DNA from: Eutrigla gurnardus
Lineage: Eukaryota; Chordata; Actinopteri; Perciformes; Triglidae
Reading direction: 5' to 3'
NCBI GenBank assembly: GCA_963514095.1
Contig: OY741284.1
Location: 4,098,501-4,162,500, forward strand
DNA length: 64,000 nt
Position numbers and translations under genes: made by a program. Shown here one piece after another: positions 46,152 to 55,213 of this stretch. The notes below the pieces were generated by a model, which was given only the letters and a program-made list of their open reading frames with translations, was not told where the DNA came from and ran no database searches. Each line of letters opens with the position of its first letter. Positions within the stretch are counted from its first letter, which is position 1.

Positions 46152-47070
46152 TGATATATGACAGACACAGCGTATCCCACTGTATAATTTATCCTCAAGT
46201 TTTAATTATTCCCGCATGCGAGGTGCGGAGAATGCGATCTCAATTATTATACACAAGACTACACGCTACGCGACTATAGGAGTAGACTACAAGACTACAG
46301 TTTGCCATCTCATTACAAGATCTTTTTTGTGTGAAATGAACAACTTATCCCTAACACTGAATTTTTCATAAATTATACTTAATAGCCCAAATAAAAATAT
46401 TTCACGCCGGTGCGTCTTTTACGCATTCCGAAGGTGCCCGTTTGATCTTGGATGGGCTTGGATTCGGACATTACTACATTTCAGGATTTTCAACGGTAAC
46501 AGATAAGGTCATGATAATTATCATCTTGCTTTATTATTATTAGCACTACCATCTCCTCAAACTAAACAAGCAGCGTCTCGGAGCTGTCATTTTCCTAAAT
46601 GAGCCACGGCGGGACTCAATGTTTCGGGCTGTAGGCATTTTAATAGCGCATTTAATAGCGCATTTTAATCTGATCAGTTAACCGGTTTCAACCGGTTAAT
46701 GAGGCTCGGTGGTCGGTCAAAAATATTTTTAGTTTTGGCCATCCCTAATGCAGAGATGGCGAGTCCGGAGCAATCCGATGAAAAGTTAGCATTTTCAAGG
46801 TGGAGATGTCTATTCTACTCATTTCAACTGACTTGTGAAAACTGCTCAGAAAAATCCAAATTCTTTGACATAAAGCAACTTTTTTTTTTTTACAGTAACG
46901 CAAATAGTTACTTTCCCTGGTAACTAGTTACTTTTATTTTAAAGTAATTCAGTTACTAACTCAGTTACTTTTTGGAACAAGTAGTGAGTAACTATAACTA
47001 ATTACTTTTTTAAAGTAACGTTCCCATAATCCCATATGACGCTCTGGGATATTTGGCAGAGATGTGTTCA
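46152..47070. repeat. Tandem 2.15-kb unit, copy A (partial)
   Basis: Corresponds to the second part of the unit. It begins at TTGTGATATATGACAGACAC and carries the block around CCGGTTTCAACCGGTTAA and the TAACTAGTTACTTTTAT region. Relative to other copies it lacks about 14 bp after CCATCCCTAAT. It also lacks about 110 bp at the CGTTCCCA junction near 47025. Confidence 0.9.
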
Positions 47071-49429
47071 CTGTGTCTAGCAGGCCATTGGCTGGTCATG
47101 ACCCCAAAACAAACAAGTTACTGTGATTTATTTGCAATGAAAAAATGTGAAGGGAAGGATGCTGAAATGACCATGTGGTGATTCCGATATGTACAAAGAC
47201 TGAAGTCGTGCTTTGTCAGGCCTGTCCGCAAAACAACAAGCAAACAACGTTTAAAATGCTTCTTTTCTGAATGGAGTCTGGATGGGTTGCTGCTAGGTCT
47301 CTGTACTAATATAAAGTACTGTCCTTGAGGCCCGGGTAACCAAAGAAGGCAAAAGTTGAAAGATTTCAGCTTGCACAAATGAATATGTATTCATATCATT
47401 CACTTCACGTTAGTTCCAACTGTTTCATTTTCTTGTTTATTTTTGTTTTAATATCTATCCATCCATCCATTGTCTACTGCTTATCCTGTATATATGAAGT
47501 GAAACTAAACTTTGAGTTGTGAAACTGATCCAAATGCAGCTCTGTGAACCCCTGCAGGCCAATATTTGTTTTCAGCCAACAAAGAAGTGACAGTTGTCAA
47601 AACTTTGACTTTCATTTTACTTCAAATGAAAGCTACAACTCACCAGATGTTTCCTTGGAAACTAGTGTTTGTCGGAAGCATTAAGCCACAAAATGGCGGT
47701 TTGGTGGAGGGATTCATCTGAGCAGATTTAAAGGAGTTCTTCACTGGTGGACTTGAAAGTGGGTCATATATGTAGTCGAAAAGGAAAATACATTTCAAAT
47801 TTGGTGCCTTCTTGACCGAGAAAGGGCAGACAGTGGGTGCAGTCGAATAGTCAAAAAATAAGGTCCTAACTCCTATTCCTAACTCCTATTCCTTGACCTC
47901 TGGGGAAAACATCACGGGGTTAAGGAAAGGCGATAGGAGAACTCAAAAGGATTTAGGAAAAGTCGACCGCGGTGCTCAGAGAATCCGACCGGACTTTCAC
48001 TAAGCTACGTCATTAAAACGCGGCTGCTGATGATTGACAGCTGATGATCGGCACCGGCGATTGCCGTGCGTCTGCGCTGGAGAAACTACAATAATGGACT
48101 ACAAAAAACGTGTCGTCCACTTCTCCACATGTTGGTTTTATAAACAGCTGGTTCACTGACTGTGACTTGTGATATATGACAGACACAGCGTCTCCCACTG
48201 TATAATTTCTCCTGAAGTTTTAATTATTCCCACATGCGAGGTGCGGAGAATGCGATCTCAATTATTATACACAAGACTACACGCTATGCGACTATAGGAG
48301 TAGACTACAAGACTACAGTTTGCCATCTCATTACAAGATCTTTTTTGTGTGAAATGAACACCTTATCCCTAACACTGAATTTTTCATAAATTATACTTAA
48401 TAGCCCAAATAAAAACATTTCACGCCGGTGCGTCTTTTACGCATTCCGAAGGTGCCCGTTTGATCTTGGATGGGCTTGGATTCGGACATTACTACATTTC
48501 AGGATTTTCAATGGTAACAGATAAGGTCATGATAATAATAATCTTGCTTTATTATTATTAGCACTACCATCTCCTCAAACTAAACAAGCAGCATCTCGGA
48601 GCTGTCATTTTCCTAAATGAGCCGCGGGACTCGATGTTTCGCGCTGTAGGCATTTTAATAGCGCATTTAATAGCGCATTTTAATCTGATCAGTTAACCGG
48701 TTTCAACCGGTTAATGAGGCTCGGTGGTCAGTCAAAAATATTTTTAGTTTTGGCCATCCCTAATTCGAAGAAGCAGCAGAGATGGCGAGTCCGGAGCAAT
48801 CCGATGAAAAGTTAGCATTTTCAAGGTGGAGATGTCTGTTCTACTCATTTCAACTGACTTGTGAAAACTGCTCAGAAAAATCCAAATTCTTTGACATAAA
48901 GCAACTTTTTTTTTTTACAGTAACGCAAATAGTTACTTTCCCTGGTAACTAGTTACTTTAATTATAAAGTAATTCAGTTACTAACTCAGTTACTTTTTGG
49001 AACAAGTTTGTTTGTTTGTTTTTGTTTAATTATTTGGATCTCTTTTAGCCCAATTGGGCTATTCTTCCAAGAGTCCATAGCATAAAAACATTACAGAATA
49101 CAATACAAACACAATACAATAAAACTGAAACACAATATAGAACAGACACAATCCAAAAAACATACATTACAACACATGAATGGTATTATAAACACAAAAC
49201 AAAACTTATACAGATAATATTACATAAAAACTATACCCTCAATCACAGTCATGCAATTACAATAAAAGAGTTCAAATACTTCTTAGAAAATACCCCTAAT
49301 GTTTTGTTTAAAATGTTTTTCTGGTAAATTCCTAGTGAGATCAGGTAAACAATTCCATAGCTTTACAGCCCGAAAACAAAACATCCTTTTACCAGTTACA
49401 GATTTTAGATACATCATCTGGTGCACCTG

Positions 49430-51850
49430 GACACATCATCAGTGATGTAACCTAGGTTCATAGGGGGTTTCGGGTCTTTCAACAATCATACCCCCTCCCC
49501 TAGGCGACCCAGCCGGGGTGATCAAGTCCCAGCTTGTGTCCAGGTAGCGCTACTGCCCTACATGCCACGCCTCTCCCCTCCTGATCCACAGCCACCTTGA
49601 TGCCACTTCTGCAGCATCAGTGGCCAACTTGATGGCCCTTCGCTGGCTGGCCCCAGTGATGCCAAGCATTCTGTAGGCCCTGCAGAGGGATTGGCCCACA
49701 AACCCTCGACATCCCACTTCGATAGGTTGACATATCGCTCGCCACCCATTGCTTCGGCAATCCTCCACAAGCTGGGAGTACTTCGCTCTCTTCCTTTCAT
49801 TGGCCTCCTCGATACGGTCCTCCCAAGGCACTGTGAGCTCCAAGAGGATTACCTGCTTGGAGGCTACTGAAGTGAGCACAATGTCTGGCCTTAATTTTGT
49901 TACGGCAACAACTTCTGGGAACTTCAGCTGCTTACCCAGATCAACCGACAGCTCCCAATCCCGCGCCGTTGCCAACAAGCCAGAAGAGGTGTTCCGGGCA
50001 GCTGGTGTTGACTTCTCCCCTGCTCTGACAAAAGCGGTGGTCTTCACTGGGCGGAGGCTCTTGCTGTGGCTAACTCCACTGCAGATGGAATCCGCTATGG
50101 CTTTAAGAACCTGGTCATGTCGCCAGCGGTAACGCCCTTCGCCCAGGGCTTTTGGACAGCAGCTGAGAATGTGCTCCAACGTTCCTTTCCTCAGGCAGAG
50201 GGGACATGCTGGTGTCTCCACCCTTCCCCAGGTGAAGAGGTTGGAGGGACTTGGCAACACATCGTAAACAGCCTGAATCAGGAATTTTATCCTATGGGGT
50301 TCTGCCTTCCAGAGCTCCGTCCATGTGACCTTGCGCTCCGCTGCTTGCTCCCATCTTGTCCAGGCGCCCTGTTGCCGCATCCCAACCATCTGACAGGCTC
50401 GCTTCTCCTCAACCCCTGCACGCACCTTGTCGAGGATCAACGACCTCCTCTCTTTCCCTTGCGCCTTGTCGTAGCGAGGTGTTCTTCCGCTACCTAGACC
50501 AGCTCTCCCCTGTGCCACTGTGCCCACCAACACCTTTTGCCGTAACCTTGACTCCGCATCCTCCACAGCCTTGGCAGCCCTCCACTTCCGCCCTGTCCTG
50601 ACCTCAATCCCAGCTTGGGCAACCTTTGGATCGCTGGAGTCACGATATTGTAGGACCTCCCTGGACCGCGTCACTATGAACTCCTCACTCAAGCTGCTGA
50701 TGGGGAGCTTCAGCTTGTTGTTCTTCCCGTATAGAGGGATGCTGCTCAGACTTCGCGGCAGTCCCAACCACCTGCGCAAAAACCTGCTTACCCTCATCTC
50801 GAAGCCTTCCACCGTTGAAATGGGGACTTCATACACCAAAAGGGGCCAGAGGATGCAAGGGAGAATACCGTGCTGGTAAATCCAGGCCTTGAACTTGCCC
50901 ACCACGGCAAGCCAGGTCTCCAGGTCTTGGTTGGTGGCTTTTGTGGAGGCTACATCTCTCAGGCTGCAGTTGAACACCTTCCCCAGGCTTTTCACAGGTT
51001 CCTCTATCAGTGATGGTATCTTGATGGTGCCAAGTGAGAAGCAGAACTTGTCAGTAACCTTCCCTTTCTTCAGCACGAGGGACCTTGATTTAGCCGGCTT
51101 GAAGTTCATACGAGCCCAGGACATCAGCTCCTGAAGGCCGTTCAGGATCCACCTGCAGCCTGGGACAGATGTAGTGGTCACTGTCAGGTCGTCCATGAAG
51201 GCTCGGATGGGTGGCTGTCGAACTCCAGACTTTGAGAGGGGCCCCCTACACTGCACCTCCGCAGATTTCATCAGCATGTTCATGGCGAGTGCAAAGAGGA
51301 TCACCGAGATGGTACAGCCAGTGATAATTCCCTTCTCAAGTTTATGCCAGCTGGAGGTTGTTGTTCCGGAGGAGACCCTCAGATGGAATTTGGCGTAGTA
51401 GTCCAGGATTAGGTCTCTGAACTTCTTTGGGATGTGATGCCGGTTCAGTGCCTCTTCAACTAGCTTGTGGGGTATGGATCCATAGGCATTTGCGAGGTCC
51501 AGCCACAGTACAGCCAGGTCCCCCTTGTTCTCCCTGGCTTCCCTGATAAGCTGAGTGACCACGCCTGTGTGCTCCAAGCATCCAGATACCTCTGGGATCC
51601 CACCTTTCTGGACTGATGTATCGATGTAGGAGTTCTTTAGGAGGTAGTCTGTCAGTCGCCTGGCAATGAGGCTGAAGAAGATCTTGCCTTCAACACTCAG
51701 CAGCGAGATGGTCCGGAACTGGTCAATGTTCTGAGACTTCTCCTCCTTCAGTATCCAAACACCTTCTGCCTGTCTCCACTGGTCTGCTACCTTTCCCCTC
51801 CTCCAAATCACCTTCAGGATCCTCCAGAGTCTGTGGAGTAGTCTAGTACA
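49430..51850 (-). mobile_element. R2/NeSL-like LINE nested in the Jockey/L2-like LINE
   Basis: A second minus-strand LINE splits the C-terminal coding part of the outer LINE. The outer sequence leaves off near 51850 (after SPRTRLVL-type residues) and resumes near 49430. The exact ends are uncertain by about 15 bp and I see no clear target duplication. It is truncated at its 5' end within the reverse transcriptase. Confidence 0.8.
49550..51835 (-). CDS. R2/NeSL-type reverse transcriptase with restriction-like endonuclease, 5'-truncated
   Basis: An uninterrupted frame of over 750 codons. Reverse transcriptase blocks are DQFRTISLLSVEGKIFF, LWLDLANAYGSIPH, KGIITGCTISVILFAL and the catalytic AFMDDLTV. 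The C-terminal half has a CCHC-type finger (CPLCLRKGTLEHILSCC) followed by a restriction-like endonuclease with RPDIVL, then LLELTVPWEDR. This architecture is typical of R2, NeSL and related LINEs, which cut specific targets and prime reverse transcription there. The start is missing: there is no in-frame ATG at the left edge and the N-terminal zinc fingers are absent. No stop codon interrupts the surviving part, which suggests a recent insertion. Confidence 0.88.
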   Translation of the reverse strand, partial: HRLWRILKVIWRRGKVADQWRQAEGVWILKEEKSQNIDQFRTISLLSVEGKIFFSLIARRLTDYLLKNSYIDTSVQKGGIPEVSGCLEHTGVVTQLIREARENKGDLAVLWLDLANAYGSIPHKLVEEALNRHHIPKKFRDLILDYYAKFHLRVSSGTTTSSWHKLEKGIITGCTISVILFALAMNMLMKSAEVQCRGPLSKSGVRQPPIRAFMDDLTVTTTSVPGCRWILNGLQELMSWARMNFKPAKSRSLVLKKGKVTDKFCFSLGTIKIPSLIEEPVKSLGKVFNCSLRDVASTKATNQDLETWLAVVGKFKAWIYQHGILPCILWPLLVYEVPISTVEGFEMRVSRFLRRWLGLPRSLSSIPLYGKNNKLKLPISSLSEEFIVTRSREVLQYRDSSDPKVAQAGIEVRTGRKWRAAKAVEDAESRLRQKVLVGTVAQGRAGLGSGRTPRYDKAQGKERRSLILDKVRAGVEEKRACQMVGMRQQGAWTRWEQAAERKVTWTELWKAEPHRIKFLIQAVYDVLPSPSNLFTWGRVETPACPLCLRKGTLEHILSCCPKALGEGRYRWRHDQVLKAIADSICSGVSHSKSLRPVKTTAFVRAGEKSTPAARNTSSGLLATARDWELSVDLGKQLKFPEVVAVTKLRPDIVLTSVASKQVILLELTVPWEDRIEEANERKRAKYSQLVEDCRSNGWRAICQPIEVGCRGFVGQSLCRAYRMLGITGASQRRAIKLATDAAEVASRWLWIRRGEAWHVGQ

Positions 51851-52084
51851 AGCCTAGTCCTGGGTGAAACATAATTACTTGTGCTAGCTCGTGCTAACTA
51901 AATCTTTTACCTGCTGGAATCTGCTTATCAACAGTTTTGGCTTCTTTTTAACATGTAAGTTATAAAATAATTTAAGAACATTTCTAGCTTTTATATCCCT
52001 GATATATGACCACTCTAGTTTTTTGTATCGCTCTCCAATAGGGGTATCATTTGGACATCTAAGAATAATTCTTGCCGCCTTATT

Positions 52085-53822
52085 TTGTGCAGCCTGGAGT
52101 CAGCTTATTTCTCCCACTCCAGCATTACCCCAAACGGCAGCACAATAATTCACCTGACTGACTATTAAAGCGTGGGTCACTTGTCTTAATATTTTTGTGG
52201 GTAAATATTTGGCTATTCTACCAACCATAACAGCAGTCTGAACCAGCTTCTTACATAGATTAGATATGTGTGGTGTCCAAGACAGATGACTATCGAGTTG
52301 AACACCTAACAGTCTAGTCTCATCTATTTGTTCTATCATTGTACTGTTTGTCATGAGCTGTAAACAGGGCAGAGTTTGCTTCTTCCTCACAGAACCAATA
52401 AGCATTACTTTTGTTTTCTTTACATTCAATACAAGTTTGTTCATATCAGCCCAATCCTTAATTGTTTCAAGGTCTTGCTGTAGTGATGTCTGTATGTCTA
52501 CACATGAATACCCCGGTACATACACAGTAGTATCATCCGCAAAAATTGTCATTTTTGATCATACTAGAGCATATGAAATATCATTTGTATATAACAGATA
52601 GAGGAGAGGCCCAAGACAACTACCTTGAGGCACGCCGCACTGTATATTCAGAGGAGAAGAATATGATCCATTTATAAAAAACGATTGTGTTCTTTCAGAT
52701 AAATAAGCATGAATCCAGTCAAGAGCGGTTTGTTGGAACCCATAATGAAGGAGCTTTTTCAATAATATACTATGATCTACCAAATCAAATGCTGCACTAA
52801 AATCCAAAAATAGTACGTCAACATATTTTCCCAAATCAATTTGTTCTAGCCATTGATCTGTCATCTCAATGAGAGCAGTCGCAGTTGAATGGTCCTTACG
52901 ATATGCATGTTGATTGGCAGAGAGTAAATCATTAGTTTCCATATATGACCAAATCTGAGCACTGATTATGCTTTCCAGTATTTTACTCAGTGCAGGTAAA
53001 AGACTAATGGGCCGACTGTTCTCAGGTGAGACAGGTTCTTTACTATTTTTTGGAATTGGACATAGCTTAGCTTTCTTCCATACTCTAGGGAAGTGACCCG
53101 TGTCAATTGACCAATTAAACAAATACCTCAAGGGGGCAGCGATCTGCGGTGCAGCATACCTCAATAACCTGTTGTCCATTAAATCATAGCCTGCAGCTTT
53201 CTCATCAGGAAGTGACTCCAGCAATTTGATAACCTCTTCAGTTGTTACAAAGGAAAGGGAAAAAGAGCACATTTTACTTAGCATGATGTTGTTGTCGATC
53301 AGATCATTGAGAGTATCTTTAGAACTGGAAAAATCTGTCATTGTTCTTAGCCTGTTGATTTTGTTTTCAAAATAAACAGCATAATGATTGGCAACATCAA
53401 CAGGCTTTGTGATCACTCTTCCATTCTCCTCAACAAATGATGGATACTGTGCAACCTTTGTTCCCAACAATCCTCTGACTGTATTCCATGTTTTTTTAGT
53501 CATTTCCACACTTCATGAATGCTTTTCTATAAAAAGAGGCCTTTTTACCACGATTAAATTTCAGTGCATAATTGCGTAATTTTCGATAGATCCGTTGGTC
53601 AGATTCTAAATTTGATTTTAAAAATGTAGCTTTTGCCTCATTTCTTTCCATAAAAACTTTGTTAAGTTCGTCATCTATCCATGGAGCAGAACAAGCTTTA
53701 ACAGTCCGTTTCCTAATTGGAGCATGCTGATTCATCACTTCAGTTAAGTGTTCAGTAAAACATTCAGAGGCATGATCTAAGTTGTCCTCTAAAATTATTA
53801 ATTCCCAGGGACATGCAGCCAA
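52085..53822 (-). pseudogene. Reverse transcriptase of the Jockey/L2-like LINE
   Basis: Three minus-strand frames in order. The first (53822-53496) is the region before the polymerase. The second (53509-52559) has KKTWNTVRGLL, then FLDFSAAFDLVDHSILL and GVPQGSCLGPLLYLLY. The third (52552-52100) has the catalytic FADDTTVYV and LLGVQLDSHLSW. Frames change at about 53500 and 52555. The endonuclease domain is absent because of 5' truncation. Downstream, 52099-51890 continues with AARIILRCPNDTPIG. Assigned by motif memory to the Jockey superfamily (L2/CR1/I grade). Confidence 0.85.
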
Positions 53823-54679
53823 ATCCCTCTTAAATTCCTCACTATTAAATCTTTTAAAACTCCTCTTTACTATTATTCTAGGTGGTCTCTTTGGAATCTT
53901 TGATATTCTGGTTATGGATACAATATTGTAGTGAGTAACTATAACTAATTACTTTTTTAAAGTAACGTTCCCAACACTGGTCATCAAGCTCCCACTTCAC
54001 ACACTCAACACACTTACATGTTTCATTTTAAACAGAAAAAAAGACATTTGAACTGTGTAAAAAACGAAGAATTTATGAATCATACATTATCCTGAGCCAT
54101 AATCCCATATGACGCTCTGGGATATTTGGCAGAGATGTGTTCGAAATGCCATACTAACGTACTGCCTACTACATACTCAACGTGTATGTACTGCATACTG
54201 CCTACTAAATGAACGTTTGAGTATGCTGTTACCCTCAGACTGTTCACACCGAAGTATACACATCTCATACTACATTTTTTTGTTTTTTTTAACTTTATTG
54301 ACATCTCGTCCTCATCTTCTCTCACGTAACCGAATCGATTACGTTAGCGGTTCTAGCTCCCGTTTAATATTAATTACTTATCAAAATATAAAGCATGATT
54401 ATTATTACAGTTTATTTAATATTTCTAAATATTTTTTAAGTCAAATTACAACTGTGAAATGTTTTCTACAGTTTATTATATATGCGCGCTCTCACGCTTT
54501 CCCTCTTTCTTCCTCTTACCTGAGTAGCTTCTTCACTCGCCATCGATCGCAACTATTAAGCAGCTTTTATCGATCATTAATCGTCCGTTCATAGATCGTA
54601 TTACCTCTGACCACGGAACACCAGCACACATGCACATGGAATTTGGATTTCCCTCTGAAGTAAGTAATATGACTTATCT

Positions 54680-55211
54680 TGTCATGATCTGTGTTTGTTT
54701 TGATCTGTGTTGTCTTGATTTTGATTCTCTGGCTTATTTTGTAATTTTGCCCTTGGTGTGATTCCCTGTCTCGTACTTCCTGGTCCTTGTTGTTTCCGCT
54801 GTCTTGACTCCCCCTCCCTCTCGTGTTGATTACCATGCCTGCCCTGATGTGTTTCACCTGTCCCTCGTCAGCTCCCTGCCTCCCTGTGTATATAGTCTGT
54901 GTGTTTCCCCTGTCTCTTGTCGGATCATTGTTGCTGTCGATGTCGTTGTCTCTTGCCGCTGTCATGCACCACGTCTCGTCCCTGGATTTGTCTTTGTCCC
55001 TGCGTCCTGCCTTCCGTGTCCCTTCATGTCTTGGTTTTTCGTAAGTGTTTCTTTCATGACCGTTTTTGCCCTTGTGGTTTCCTTTGTTGTTACTTTGTTT
55101 TAGTATTAGTTTTTGGTTTTGTATTTAGTTTATCATTGAAATAAATCCCTTTTAACTGCACTTGGGTCCTCACCTCCTGTTTCTGAGTCCACGCCTGACA
55201 GAACCCAGACA
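54680..55211 (+). repeat. 5' LTR of the tandem-repeat element
   Basis: Starts TGTCATGATCTG. It contains a TATA-like GTGTATATAG near 54886 and an AATAAA at about 55140. It ends in CAGACA three bases before the ORF ATG. Confidence 0.93.
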
Positions 55212-55213
55212 GA

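Larger units (their letters stand above)
49008..53927 (-). mobile_element. Jockey/L2-like LINE inserted in tandem copy B
   Basis: The unit sequence AACAAG|TAGTGAG of other copies is opened here, with only GT duplicated. The minus-strand element ends in a (CAAA)n-like 3' tail (49008-49020) and is 5'-truncated at 53927. Its own sequence is 51851-53927 plus 49008-49429. The interior 49430-51850 is a second nested element. Its reverse transcriptase reads into a C-terminal block (CFRAVKLWNCLPD) that lies beyond the nested insertion. Confidence 0.85.
47071..54139. repeat. Tandem 2.15-kb unit, copy B, split by a LINE
   Basis: Unit sequence occupies 47071-49007 and resumes at 53928-54139. The interruption is the LINE at 49008-53927. 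The unit includes a minus-strand TAGGGATGGCC-type hAT terminus and, at its resumed end (to about 53979), CAGTGTTGGGAACGTTACTT on the minus strand, a hAT-type terminus. It also includes a fragment of the SINE tail (47457-47495) and a 61-codon minus frame (48013-48198) that recurs unchanged in every copy. No protein is recognised. Confidence 0.9.

Noticed and set aside
49749..51398. Plus-strand frames of 80-143 codons over the R2/NeSL-like element
   Set aside because: They are antisense shadows of the 750-codon reverse transcriptase frame.
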